Source: Cryptomeria japonica
Taxonomy: Eukaryota > Streptophyta > Pinopsida > Cupressales > Cupressaceae
Assembly (NCBI RefSeq): GCF_030272615.1
Contig: NC_081412.1
Span: 138,202,747 to 138,266,746, forward strand
Length of the DNA: 64,000 nucleotides
Direction: 5' to 3'
The position numbers were made by a program, and so were the translations under genes. Positions 23,111-33,900 of this stretch are shown here, in pieces (position 1 is the first letter of the stretch; each line of letters opens with the position of its first letter). The notes beneath the pieces are model-generated. The model was not told the origin of the DNA. It ran no database searches and saw only the letters and a list, made by a program, of their open reading frames with translations.

Positions 23111-24487
23111 TATGGAATTATTAGTTGATGCCGGTTTGACTGGATCAACATTCTATACCAGTGTGCTCATTATAGGTTCATTTGATATTATCTCTATTTC
23201 TGGTTCAAAGTCCATGTACCTTCTAAACTGTTCATCAATCTTCACATTTGCACTCTCAATGATTTTCTGCAATCTCTTATTAAAACATCTATATGCCTTT
23301 CTCTTAGATGAATAACCAAGAAATATTCCTTCACGACTTCTAGGATCAAATTTGCCAATATAATCATCTCATCTAATGTAGCATTTACTTCCAAATATTC
23401 TAAAATATTTTAGAGTAGGAGTATTACCAAACCATAGTTCATGAGGGGTCTTACCAGTTTCACCTTTGATGTGAACTCTATTGAATCTATAAATAGTTGT
23501 ATTGACTGCTTCTCTCCAATACACATGAGGTAGATTTGCTTCTGATATCATGCTTCTAGCTACATCCAAAATAGTTATGTTCTTTCTTTCCACAACTCCA
23601 TTTTGCTAGGGTGTCCGAGGTGCTGATAACTGTCTTTTAATTCCATTCACTTCACAGAATGTATTAAATTCCTTAGATGTGAATTCACCTCCTTGATCTG
23701 ATCACAAGCATTTGATTTTCTTACCGGTTTCATTCTCTACCATGGCCTTGAATAGTTTGAACTTCCCAAAATCTTCTGATTTCTCCCTAAGAAAAGTAAC
23801 CCAACACATTCTAGAATAATCATCAATGATTAGCATAAAATACCTATCTCCTTGTAAACTTCTAGTTCTTGCTGGACCACATAAATCAGTATGAATTAAG
23901 TCAAGAATATTATTGGATTTTTCTGGTATACTCTTAAAATTTGTTCTAACTTGCTTTCCAAATTGACATTCCTTACATACCGGATTGTGAGGCTTAACAA
24001 TCTTAGGTAAATCTCTTACTGCCTTAGTTGTACTGATTTTCACGATGCAATCAAAATTTACATGACATAGTCTCTTATGCCATAGCCAACTTTCATCAAT
24101 ATGTGCAATTAAGCATGTCTTCTCATTGCTATTCAAATGAAAGATATTACCTCTTGTCTGATTACCGGTTGAAATTTCCAAACTAGTTCTATTCATGATT
24201 TTACATTTACCATTCTTGAATTGTAATTGAAATCATTTTTCAACTAATTGACCAACACTCAAAAGATCATGCTTCAAACCTTCAACATAGTAAACATTAT
24301 CAGTATTATGCTTACCATCAAAAGATATAGTGCCTCTGATCAAACAAGCTTTGTCATCTCCAAATCTTACTAGACCTCCATTGTATTCCTGAAAGGTTAA
24401 GAATTTACCCTTATCACCAATCATATGATGTGAACATTCAAAATCAATAATCCATTCATCCTTATCTTCAATTTTAGATGCCAAGGC
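23111..24487 (-). pseudogene. Protease and integrase of element A (broken)
   Basis: In order on the minus strand: a protease remnant at 24233-24484 (DEWIIDFECSHHMIGDKGKF), in which the usual DSG catalytic triplet reads DFE; a GAG-pre-integrase zinc finger and integrase core at 23702-24196 (WLWHKRLCHVN, CKECQFGK, HTDLCGP, IDDYSRMCW); and the integrase C-terminal part at 23369-23593 (ERKNITILDVARSM, WREAVNTTIY, KTPHELWFGN, FRIFGSKCY). The HHCC residues and the first two catalytic Asp positions are visible. Stops and frameshifts separate the pieces. 23111-23368 is the poorly conserved linker to RT. Confidence 0.9.
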
Positions 24488-25590
24488 CTACTCTACTAGT
24501 TGAATAGTAGGTGTTGTTTGATCTTCTATTATTGCAACAAAAGCCCATCCATTTTCTGTCGGTTCCTCATTAGAATCATCGGTAACTCCATCAACATAGT
24601 AACATGATTTGTCTCTATTCTTCTTAAATCTGTACCTTTGATTTTCAGGGTTAGACTTGTATGTTCTTTTAGCTTCTTCTTTCAATATTGCATGTCTATC
24701 AGGACACCTAGAAGCCATTTGACCAATCTTATTGTAGTTAAAACATTTAAATGGTGCTTTACCTTCATACTTACTTCCAACTGGACCTTTAGGCATTTTC
24801 CTTACAAATAGTGTTTCAAGCTCTTCCAGTTATTCATTCTCCTTTCTAATTTCTTCAAGTTCTCTTGAATAAAAGGATTTCCAATCATATTTCTCAGATG
24901 ATGATGATGTTGTAGATGATGATGATTCTTTGAAAGCTAAATTTGTCTTAATAGTAGCAACAAGACCAAATTCCTCTAGTTCAAAACCTGAAAGTTTTCC
25001 AACCAAAGTGTCTCTAGATACTGATGCATTAGGCATTGTTCTCAATTCATTAATAGCAGTTGCTTTCATTTTGTATGCCAGTGGAAAATATCTTAAAACT
25101 TCAGAAACAATTTCATCTTCACTTAAGGTTCCTCCACAACATTGTATACCCAAAACAATTTCATTTACTCTTTCCATAAAAGTAGAAATTCTTTCATCTT
25201 CTTCCATTTTCATATTTTCATACCTGACCCGGAAGCATTCCAGTTTTGCAATTTTGATTGTGGTATCACCTTCATTCAATGTTTCCAATTTATCCTAAAT
25301 AGCTTTAGCAGTAGATCTATCTAATAATCCCATGATTTGCTGATCAGACAATGCGCTCAAAAGTGCTTCTCTTGCTTTGCAATCATTTTCCTCATCTTTA
25401 GCCAAGGTTGGTGGAATAGGTTGACCTTGAGTAGGAACAACATAGCCATTATTTATAACATCCCATATGTCCTTCCCAATGCAATTTAGATGTGTCTCCA
25501 TCCTGATCTTCCATATACCATAGTTGGTTCCATCAAGCTTCAGACTGTCCTTCCTAAAACAGTTAGTAGTTATTGGATCTCCTCAAGTTG
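24488..25590 (-). pseudogene. gag of element A (broken)
   Basis: Copia gag of the UBN2/DUF4219 kind. It can be read from about 25585 (DSLKLDGTNYGIWKIRMETH) through 25295-25501 and 24830-25288 (a long helical domain with ISTFMERVNEIV and a Ser-rich stretch) to the zinc knuckle at about 24720. The knuckle should be CX2CX4HX4C but reads CFNYNKIGQMASRC, so one Cys and the His are changed. No start codon remains at the expected place. Stops at about 24486, 24827 and 25292 break the frame. Confidence 0.85.
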
Positions 25591-25612
25591 TTAAATTTTT
25601 GCAAAAAGAGGA

Positions 25613-25629
25613 CTAGGATTTGATACCAA
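25613..25629 (-). promoter_or_regulatory. Primer-binding site of element A
   Basis: On the minus strand it reads TTGGTATCAAATCCTAG next to the LTR end; it resembles the initiator-Met tRNA site TGGTATCAGAGC with changes after the first nine bases. Confidence 0.75.
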
Positions 25630-25631
25630 TG

Positions 25632-26645
25632 GTTAGGTCCCGGAGGAAACTAAGAGAGGGGGGGTGAATTAGTTGTCCAATAAATACAAATCAAAACTAA
25701 CTTAACTAAACTTAATACTTAATGCCAGTAAACCAAACTTTAATGCCGGTAGACAGTTTAACAGTTAATTGCAATACCGGTAAAGTTTAATGTATGAAAC
25801 AAAAAGACAAACAACATACACAACACATAACATAGTTATTTGTACATGGAAACCCTGTAAGGGGAAAAACCACGGTGGGAAAGCTTACCCATAATTAGAT
25901 GATACTACTGCAGATAGTATGTGTGTACAATATGGAGTCTGCACATGCAGAAAGGCCAACTGCCTAGAGCTCACTGCTCAATCACAAAATGGGAGTCACA
26001 TTGACTACAATTGGATGGTTAAGTCCAATGATAATGTACTGCTCAAAATAACATCTTCATATGCTGGATTCAATACCGGTTAAGCTCTAATTTGCCTTCT
26101 TCAAACCTTCCTTCAATCTTGAATGATGTCTACGTGTATAGCTCTGCTTGTATTCACATATACCTTAGTACAATCCTTTTTCCACACTCTACCACACAAT
26201 CTCATAAATGAGATCTTACATTTATACCATAACCTAAGACCAAATGAGTAGGTCGGCTCACCAAAAGATATTACAATTAAATCAATCACAAATGAATAAA
26301 TATGTGATGCATGATGTTGGCTCAATTCATTTACAATAATAATAAATCATCTTCATAACGTGCTGCATTGATATGGAATAGATATGCTTGTGGGTCCATA
26401 ACCTAGACCTATTTACCGGTAACAACAAATATGCAAACCCGATTAGACCAATGAATAAATCACCAAAACAAAGTGTCCAAATAATGTCTTCAAAATAACC
26501 AAGTAATCTCCAAGTCATTCCAAGTGCCAGTGAACAATATAACCTACCGGTGAACCAGATATCGGTGACTGTGCATAAGTCACTGATCATGCTGGTGAAC
26601 ATAACCAAAGATCTCCAAGTGTTCTCAAGTGTTTGAAAAGTGTTG
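25632..26645 (-). repeat. 5' LTR of element A, outer end truncated
   Basis: Matches the 3' LTR at 1654-2650 but stops at about 26645, where the 3' LTR continues about 50 bp more to its PPT. It contains the GGGAAAAACCACGGTGGG motif (about 25861-25879) shared with elements B, C and H. Confidence 0.88.
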
Positions 26646-26728
26646 ACTTAGACCTAGGAGCACAAAAACTAAGATAGGGACCCAAATGTGGTCAGAATTG
26701 TACAGGGGTGCAATTTTAGGATGCTACA
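26646..26728 (-). repeat. 3' LTR remnant of element F
   Basis: On the minus strand it begins TGTAGCATCCTAAAATTGC directly after a purine tract and runs only 83 bp before meeting element A. No other copy of this LTR is seen in the window, so the LTR call rests on the PPT and the TG start. Confidence 0.55.
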
Positions 26729-26745
26729 TTTAGCCCCCACTTTAT
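26729..26745 (-). promoter_or_regulatory. Polypurine tract of element F
   Basis: Minus strand ATAAAGTGGGGGCTAAA immediately before TGTAGC. Confidence 0.6.
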
Positions 26746-27187
26746 TATAAATATGAATTCAATCATACTCTTGGTAATGTACAAGTTTTCACATTGAAAA
26801 TCTTTCACCAAGTCAACAAGGAGGCAAGATACACCAAGCCCCTAATGGACTTTAGGATCTTACAACTTTGATGACAAGATTAAAGGGATATCATGAGAGA
26901 AAGAGAAATAGAGAACCATGACTACAAACTAGTAAGGTTCTCTTACTATGAGTCATGAAAAGAAAAATACCAAATTATGAAGCAAAAGAATAAGTTTGCT
27001 AAGTAACTTAAGTATTAAGATATGCAAAAGATAGATATCATTAAGTGAATTGTATGCCCCCACGATAAAGCGATTGTGTATGCCTTATCGAGAGCAATTT
27101 CTTTAAGGTAGGATACATCCAAAAGTACAAGCACGCTATCACAATAATATGCCCCCAAGAAAGGACAAATTAAAGGATAATGATCAC
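26746..27187 (-). other. 3' untranslated part of element F
   Basis: Non-coding stretch between the PPT of F and the insertion point of C. Continuous with 42317 once C is removed, as shown by the ATCAC duplication at 27183-27187 and 42312-42316. Confidence 0.6.
27183..27187. repeat. Target-site duplication of C, left copy (ATCAC)
   Basis: ATCAC precedes the LTR of C here and follows the other LTR at 42312-42316: a perfect 5-bp duplication, the usual size for LTR elements. Confidence 0.85.
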
Positions 27188-28076
27188 TGATGAATAATGA
27201 TGAAGAATAGATACCCTAACTATTATTGAGAGGGGGGGTGAATCAGTACAGACAAAAAATTTCCCTGACAACTTATCAAGTTAAAGCAATATCAATCGGT
27301 TGTCTTCTTTACTGAACTTAACCATGGCAATACTGGTTAAACACAGTAAGACTTTAGACAACATATACTAATAAGTTTGAACACTTCAAATACATTCAAT
27401 ACTTGATAATAACTTTACCCATAAACATATGCATGTGGTATACCAGTAAAACCATAACCTATTAACTCTGCATGCATAATCTTTCAAACAAAGAATACAT
27501 AATCATCACATAAAAAATGCACAACTCATGACACACAGATTTTTCCCGTGGTAACCCAAATGGGAAAAACCACGGTGGGGATGAATACCCACAAGATTGT
27601 TTTGAACTCTTTTGAAGCTTGCTCTATTAGGAGCCTAGTCTGGTTAAAGACTTTACAATAAGGTTCTGCTAGGAACCGATCCTATTAGAGATCACCCAGT
27701 TAAGGGATGGCTATATATCCTGTTAATGGTTGAAACCTTGTCAAAGGTTACCTCACTGGAGGATTTGAAGAGCTCAATGATCTTGAGTCACCCGGTTAAA
27801 GGATTTACAATAAGCCTATTAAAGCTACCTGGTAAAGGGATTTTCCAACTGTTGAAATGATTAGAAGACAACAGGTAAAACTCTGATCTGATAACAACAC
27901 TACATGCTAAGGCAGATCCTTTTCAGTTCCTCTACTCTTCAATCACACTCTGCAGTTTTCCTCTTACTGGTCTGGCAAGTATCTCATCACTTGCATACAC
28001 ACACACAACATTTGCCAATAACTTACAACAACAAACATCATCAACCTTATAGACAACAATTAGGTCGGTAGCATAA
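27188..28076 (-). repeat. 3' LTR of C, first part
   Basis: Matches 40874-41766. Contains the hairpin-capable motif at 27547-27578 (CCGTGGT, then CCCAAATGGG, then ACCACGG). Interrupted by B at CATAA. Confidence 0.92.
28072..28076. repeat. Target-site duplication of B, left copy (CATAA)
   Basis: CATAA at 28072-28076 and again at 35871-35875. The uninterrupted C LTR reads AGCATAAACCC at 41762-41772, confirming the empty site. Confidence 0.93.
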
Positions 28077-29288
28077 TGTTGGCATTTTTTATGATTATGT
28101 TGTGATTGTCATTGATGGACACACACTTGCTATGAGATCACTTTTTGTATGTATGAGTTATGCTCAACTAGTATTTGTTTCAAAACCAGTATTATGTTAT
28201 AGTCTTTAGACCATTGGTGTCTTGTAGAAAGCGTTTACCGATCTCAAGCAGCATGATGACCTCAAGAAGTCTGAGGATCTCAAGTGGAATGGAGCAAAGG
28301 AACTAGAAGCGACAATTATCATTTTCCCAGTCTTCATTTCTGTCAACCGGTAATCTGCTAAACCAGTATTTGTTTCAAACCGGTATTGAGTTACCAACCG
28401 GTAATCAGTAAAGTTGTATAAACCGGTAATACTCTATGATGAGTTACCAACTGGTATATCTTTGTGATGAGTTACCATCCATCGACACTTTGACAGTGAT
28501 TTTGTGTCGTATTACCAAATGTGTCTAGATACAATGAACCTAGGAACTTGCAATGTAATCCTATTGGACCAACATGAAATCAGATTCCTTTTAAGGACAT
28601 CATGCATAGGGTTTTAATGGGTGTGTAGTTGTTAGGGTTAGTAGTAGTTGATGAGTTCTTGTATGTGCGATCTTAAAATAAAAGATCAAGTTTGTGTACT
28701 ACAAGAGAGTGTGGATTTACTGAAGACTGAAGTAATGTTGAAATGCATTAGCAATAAGCTATCATGGATCTAACCAAGTAGACTGTGCTATTTTCTAGAT
28801 GATTCACTTGTTGATTACTCACATCTTTGACAAGTTAGAAACCCTTAACCGGGTAGGCCCAGAAAATCCTTTGTAAATCCTCTAACAAGGTGGTTCACAT
28901 CTGTGGATCTAAAATCCTCTCACAAGGTAGTCTTTAATTAGACTTATCTCCTAACAGAGATTGAGATTCCTAACAGGATCTGTTTTGGTAAAGAACATTG
29001 TATGACCTTAACTGGTCTGACCTTAACCGATCTGGTTACTATTCTGCAGATAGTTACTTGTGAGTTTCATATCACTATGGTTTTTCCCATTTGGGTTTCC
29101 ACGTCAAAATCTCTTGTATTATAGTGATTGTTCTTTTGTGGGTGAATGCCTTACTTGCTATTTGATTTGCATTTGTGTTAACCGGTTTGTTAGTTAAATT
29201 GTTATACCGGTTTACTGCTAGACTGATAAAGTGTTTGAGTGTAGTAATTTTTGGTATACTAATTCACCCCCCCTCTTAGTATTCATCA
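28077..29288 (+). repeat. 5' LTR of B
   Basis: 1212 bp, near copy of 34683-35870. Rich in ACCGGT/AACCGGTA palindromes, especially 28330-28440. It keeps a 25-bp segment near 29182-29210 that the 3' LTR has lost between two ACCGGTTT repeats. Confidence 0.95.
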
Positions 29289-29290
29289 AT

Positions 29291-29303
29291 TGGTATCAGA
29301 GCC
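29291..29303 (+). promoter_or_regulatory. Primer-binding site of B
   Basis: TGGTATCAGAGCC, an exact match to the usual plant initiator-Met tRNA site, two bases after the LTR end. Confidence 0.93.
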
Positions 29304-29338
29304 AACCTTTCTATAAGTCTAACCACTTGGAAAGAGAT

Positions 29339-30584
29339 ATGGGGGAATACACTATGAGGGAACTTACTCATTGGCTCACTCAGACTGAGCAAGCCTATGA
29401 TGAACTTAAAGTCAAATATAAGGCCTCTCAGGCAAAAAGACGAGAGCATGCTGAAAAATTGATGGAGCTAACTGAAAACAGTTCTTCTGATGAAGCGGAC
29501 ATGGAAGCCCTAGTTCAAGAAGTTGAAAAACTAAATGAGTCCAATGCCAACCTAAGAAGGGAACTTGAAGGACTAACTATCAGAATGTGTCAAGAACTTG
29601 AGAACCGAAGGAAAGCTGAAGATTTGGTAAAAGACAAAGATCATGAGATCTCCAAGCTGAAGCAAGAGATCAGTGCACTTACCACTCATCTTCATGAAAA
29701 TAAAATGGAAAATGAATAAATGCAAGGTGAACTACACATGGCTGTTTCTGAGAATGCAACCTTGAAGGAATCCAATGCTGCTATAACCAAAGAACTTACT
29801 GAGTCAAAGGAAATACTTGCCAAATTCAATAAGAGCACTGTCAAGCTAGAGAAAAAGCTTGAGTCAGCTAAACCGGTAAAGAATACCAATGGACTTGGTT
29901 TCTCTAAATATGAGGAATCTGAATATGGGGAAGGTAAGACCTCCAGAACAAAAGATGGAGCATCAAAGAAACAACCGGCACCAAAGGATAAAGGTAAGAA
30001 AAAGTTCAAACTTGTTGCTTTAATTGTCTCAAGGAAGGACACACTCCTAATGTATGTAGAAGTAAGGCTTACAATAACTTTCCTTATTTTCTAAATGATA
30101 AGCCTAGACCTAATAGATTCAATGGTAATTGTTATGCATGCAACAAGTTTGGGCATAGAGCATTTGAATGCAGGTCTGTCATGCACAACAACGGAAGGTA
30201 TCCTCAAAGGAGTAAAGGAGCTTTTCCTAAATGGAGAGGAACCTATTTGATCTATCATGGTAATGGTCACACTGCTGCAACATGCAAAAGGAAGAATGGA
30301 AACATGAACAATGGACCTTGGAGAGCACCTGGAATGATTTTCTATCATTGCAACAAACTGGGTCATACAACAAGATTCTGTAGAATGAGAAATAATATAT
30401 TGGATGATATACCAGTAACTCCAGAAGGAAAGATAGATGTTGAAACAATTCAAATGGATATGAAGAAAACTTGGAAGAAGAAGCAGAAGAAGTGATTCAA
30501 GAAGAACCCGTTTCTACACCTAGTGTGGAAGTCACTGAACCGACAACCTAAGCATCAAAAAAGCTTAGGGGGAGCAAACAGTGA
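29339..30584 (+). pseudogene. gag of element B with coiled coil and four zinc-knuckle-like units
   Basis: Starts at ATG 29339 (MGEYTMRELTHWL). The first ~220 residues are a heptad-rich coiled coil (LVQEVEKLNESNANLRREL, ISKLKQEISALTTHL). A lysine-rich linker follows, then zinc-knuckle-like units: CFNCLKEGHTPNVC (about 30019), CYACNKFGHRAFEC (about 30136), and two partly degenerate ones, YHGNGHTAATC (about 30253) and YHCNKLGHTTRFC (about 30343). The tail reads EEPVSTPSVEVTEP to TGA at 30584. Breaks: TAA at 29717, a frameshift near 30000, another near 30480. This is a nucleocapsid-type protein; packaging of its own RNA is the likely role. The N-terminal UBN2 capsid domain typical of copia gag is not seen. 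Confidence 0.85.
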
Positions 30585-30992
30585 AATATCTCAAACCCCT
30601 GGTTTCAACTGGTAAAAGACCTTAACCAGTCAGTGATACCTATCAACTGGTAGAAGACCAAAAATGGTAAAAGGAAAATTAGGGTTTACGTCCTAATAGT
30701 GGAGAATTTATTATGCTAGGTGGAGAACTTGCTTAAAAGGATTTTTCAAGTCATTTTTCACTTATCATTTCTCGAGCGAAGAAGTTTTTTTTGCACTGAG
30801 CGACGAAAAGTGATTTGGACTACGATTCAAAGAATTATCAAAATCTTGAAGAAGAATCAGAAGCGAATTTTAATTGGTCAAGTGTAGAGCATAAAACAGT
30901 ATTTCAGCAACCGAAGGAGTGTGTGATGAAGTGCAAACTGCAAGCCCTAAATTTTGAATTATGAAGGTATTTCTCAAATTTCTCTGTTTATC
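30585..30992 (+). other. Spacer between gag and second frame of B
   Basis: About 0.4 kb without coding sense, with scattered TAACCAGT/AACTGGTA words like the LTR motifs. It may act as leader for the second frame (a subgenomic or spliced message), but no splice site is asserted. Confidence 0.5.
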
Positions 30993-33900
30993 ATGGCTTC
31001 CGTATCACACTCTAGCCCTAGTGCACCCGTTGATTTTGTAGACTTCATACAACGGACGACAAAATATAATGCCCTATCTCAAATACCCATTGGTGTTATA
31101 GTGGAGGAAGGCATTTCCAATTACATTGATTGTAAAATTGAAGACTTAGGATCTCTTGTAATCCATTCCCAGTTAAGTTTGTTATGCAAGAAGGACAAGA
31201 AGATTAAACTGGAATTTAGCATCCCGAAAAAGAAGAAGCTTCACAATGCAATCTATTTCTTTGAAGAGTTTTCAGATGATCACATCTGCATCATTCTGAG
31301 CAGAGTGCATGGTGATTAAATATACTTAGAGTGGACGCATGACATCATGCCGGAAGTAATTCATGATGTCACCGATTTCTGTAATGTCAGTGAAGTGCCA
31401 GCCCTAAGAAAGATTAGCAAGATGGAAATGACCAAGCTCACTAGTTCTGTGAGAGACTCACGCGGAATGACTGTCAATTCCATCAAGGAAAATCTGGTTA
31501 AATATGCGTGTATGGTGATAGGATACAAGACGTTCCATGCCAGCAGAATCAACTCTGTCTCTGCTGCAGTGGTAAATGCTGCCTACCGGATGATCATGGA
31601 AGATGCATCATTTGACTTATGCACCTGTATGCAAAGATAACTTCTGGTGAACCTAAAGGCGATTAAACAAGACAATTCCTTGAGATTTAAGTTTGGACAA
31701 CTATTGGTTGGGTTGTTCTTCTACTTCCAAGGTTACTTCCTAGGAGTCAGAGATATTCAGTGGTCTGCCAACCAACCAGTTACAAAGCAAATCAAAGAAA
31801 GCCTTCAAGCAGTTGGAACCAGTTATCTTAAAGTTCTGAACAAATACTTTGATGAGTTCAGATGCAAAATAGGCTAAAGAGTGATAATATCAGGTGATAT
31901 TGTCAAGAAATATGAAGATGACATCTGCTTCACCATCGAAGTTGATGAGTGCATAATGGAGGCGGTTGAGCCTAGATAGGAAGAAGTGGAACCGATGGGC
32001 TATGAGGTAATGTATGACATGCTAGATGGGTATTCCTCTACCCTACTTGCCTTGCCCCCTGATCCAAAGGCAAAGAGAACCAACACCTATTTGGAAAGGG
32101 TTACACCAGTTGAGGAACCATCAGTAAAAATGGGAAAGGTAGTGCCTTCAGTATCAGCACCGGTTACCACAGCAAGTCCCAAAGTGACCAAGCAGTCACC
32201 AACAAAGAAGAAACTGAAAGTTGCACCCACCAAAGTCTTTGAGAGAAAGCAGAAGACAAAAGACACCACACCAGACTCAAAGGACACTGTGTTTGAAGAA
32301 TAGCCTAAGAAGACTAGACAAGTGAGGAAAAAGACAAAGAATGAATTGCCAACATCTGCACTGGTAAATATTGATATTTCCTCCTACAAACTTTTGACAC
32401 ATTGTCAAAGAAATATTAAGAATATTAGAAGAAAAGTACTTGGTGATTTGAAAGAATGCTTTGCTGATTTTAATGATGATGAAAAGAAGGAAGTGGAATA
32501 GGAAGTCATCAATTATTTATGTATTAATGACCGGTGGCCATCAAAAATTAAATCTGAGACACCTGATTCTTTGTATAATTCTTTAGATAACAAGTGGCAC
32601 ATTGCCATAGAGAAGGAACAGGAAATAAGAGAGGAAGTATTTGCACAATACTTTCCTAATGTGCCTAAAACTGAACTTTATGAAGTAGTGGAAAGATATA
32701 AGGGCCTCTTCTTCATGAGAAGAAGGAGACTTTTGTTGCTAGAAGGAAAAGTTCTTGAAGTGGTAAAAGATACCCACTCTCATGCCCAAGCCACTTTAAG
32801 GTTGCATCAAGTGGCTGAAGCCAACAGGAAAGTTGAGCAAGAATTGACAACCAATAAATCGGATGAGGTATATGATAGTGAAGGAGAATAGGTCACTGAT
32901 CAAATGGACCCTATTGATGTTGATGCCTTGAATGGTGAAAATGTCACTCTAGGTACACCATCAGAAGTGACAAGACAAGAAAAATAGGACAAAGAAAAGG
33001 CTGCCAAAGAGCAAGCGGAAAAAGAGAAGAAGCAATAGGAAGTTGAAAAGAAGAAACAGGCAGAAGGAGAAAAAGAGAAAAGAGGAAGAAAAGAAAAAAG
33101 AGGAGGAGAAGAGGAAACTAGATGAGGAAAAGAAACGAAAAGAAGAGGAGAAGAAGAAACAAGAGGAAGAGAAGAAGAAGAAGGAAGAAGAAAAGAAAGA
33201 AGAAGAGAAACGACATGAAGAAGAAAAGAGAAAGGAAGAGGAGAAGAGGAAGTAGGAAGAGGAGAAGAAGAAGAAGGAAGAAGAGAAGAGGAAGCAAGAA
33301 GAGGAGAAGAAGAAGCAGGAAGAAGAGAAGAAGAAGCAGGAAGAGGAGAAGGAGAAGTAGGAAGAGGAGAAGAGGAAGCAGGAAGAGGAGAAGAAGAAGA
33401 AGGATGAAGAAGAAAAGGAGTGGAAAGAAGAAGAGAAGAAGAAGGAAGAGGAGAAAAGAAAGCAAGAAGCAGAGGAGCAAAAGAAGGCAGAAGAAGCTAA
33501 GTTAAGAGCCAAAGAGAAGGAGGAAGCGGCACAGAGCACACAGCTGGAGACCCTAAAGGCAACCGGTAGTCAAGTCAAATCGGCTAACTTTACTAGTCCC
33601 ATTGACCTCCAATCTACTAATGAATCGGAGTTGCTTCAAAGCATTAAGCTTGCTCAAGAATGCTTAGAGGTGATAAGAAGGAAGAAGGAGCAAGATCTGA
33701 TCCAAGCTGCAGTGGAAACTCTTACCAGTTTGATACCCAGTACCAACCTCCCCAGTACCGATTCCTCTTTGGCCCAACTAAAACTCTTATGCACAGTTGT
33801 GGAGGACCAGGTACAAAGCTTGGAAGAGGTTACCAAAGCACATACCAAGAAGGAGCATCAAAAGGCTTTGAGCACTGCCTTGGTGAAAAAGTTACATGAG

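Larger units (their letters stand above)
1654..26645 (-). mobile_element. Element A: Ty1/copia LTR retrotransposon, split by G1
   Basis: On the minus strand the order is 5' LTR (25632-26645), PBS, gag, protease, integrase, RT (22236), then, after the inserted G1 element, RNase H (3089-3430), PPT and 3' LTR (1654-2697). That order PR-IN-RT-RH is diagnostic of Ty1/copia. The LTR end carries a C-rich block preceding the PBS, a feature I associate with SIRE-type copia elements; lineage is inference. About 480 bp of pol between the end of RT and RNase H is absent at the G1 junction, judged against element C. No TSD is seen; the outer end of the 5' LTR lacks roughly 50 bp compared with the 3' LTR. 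Confidence 0.9.

Noticed and set aside
32961-33539. 192-codon Ser/Phe-rich minus-strand frame, membrane-like
   Set aside because: It is the complement of the E/K-rich homopurine tract and has no independent support.
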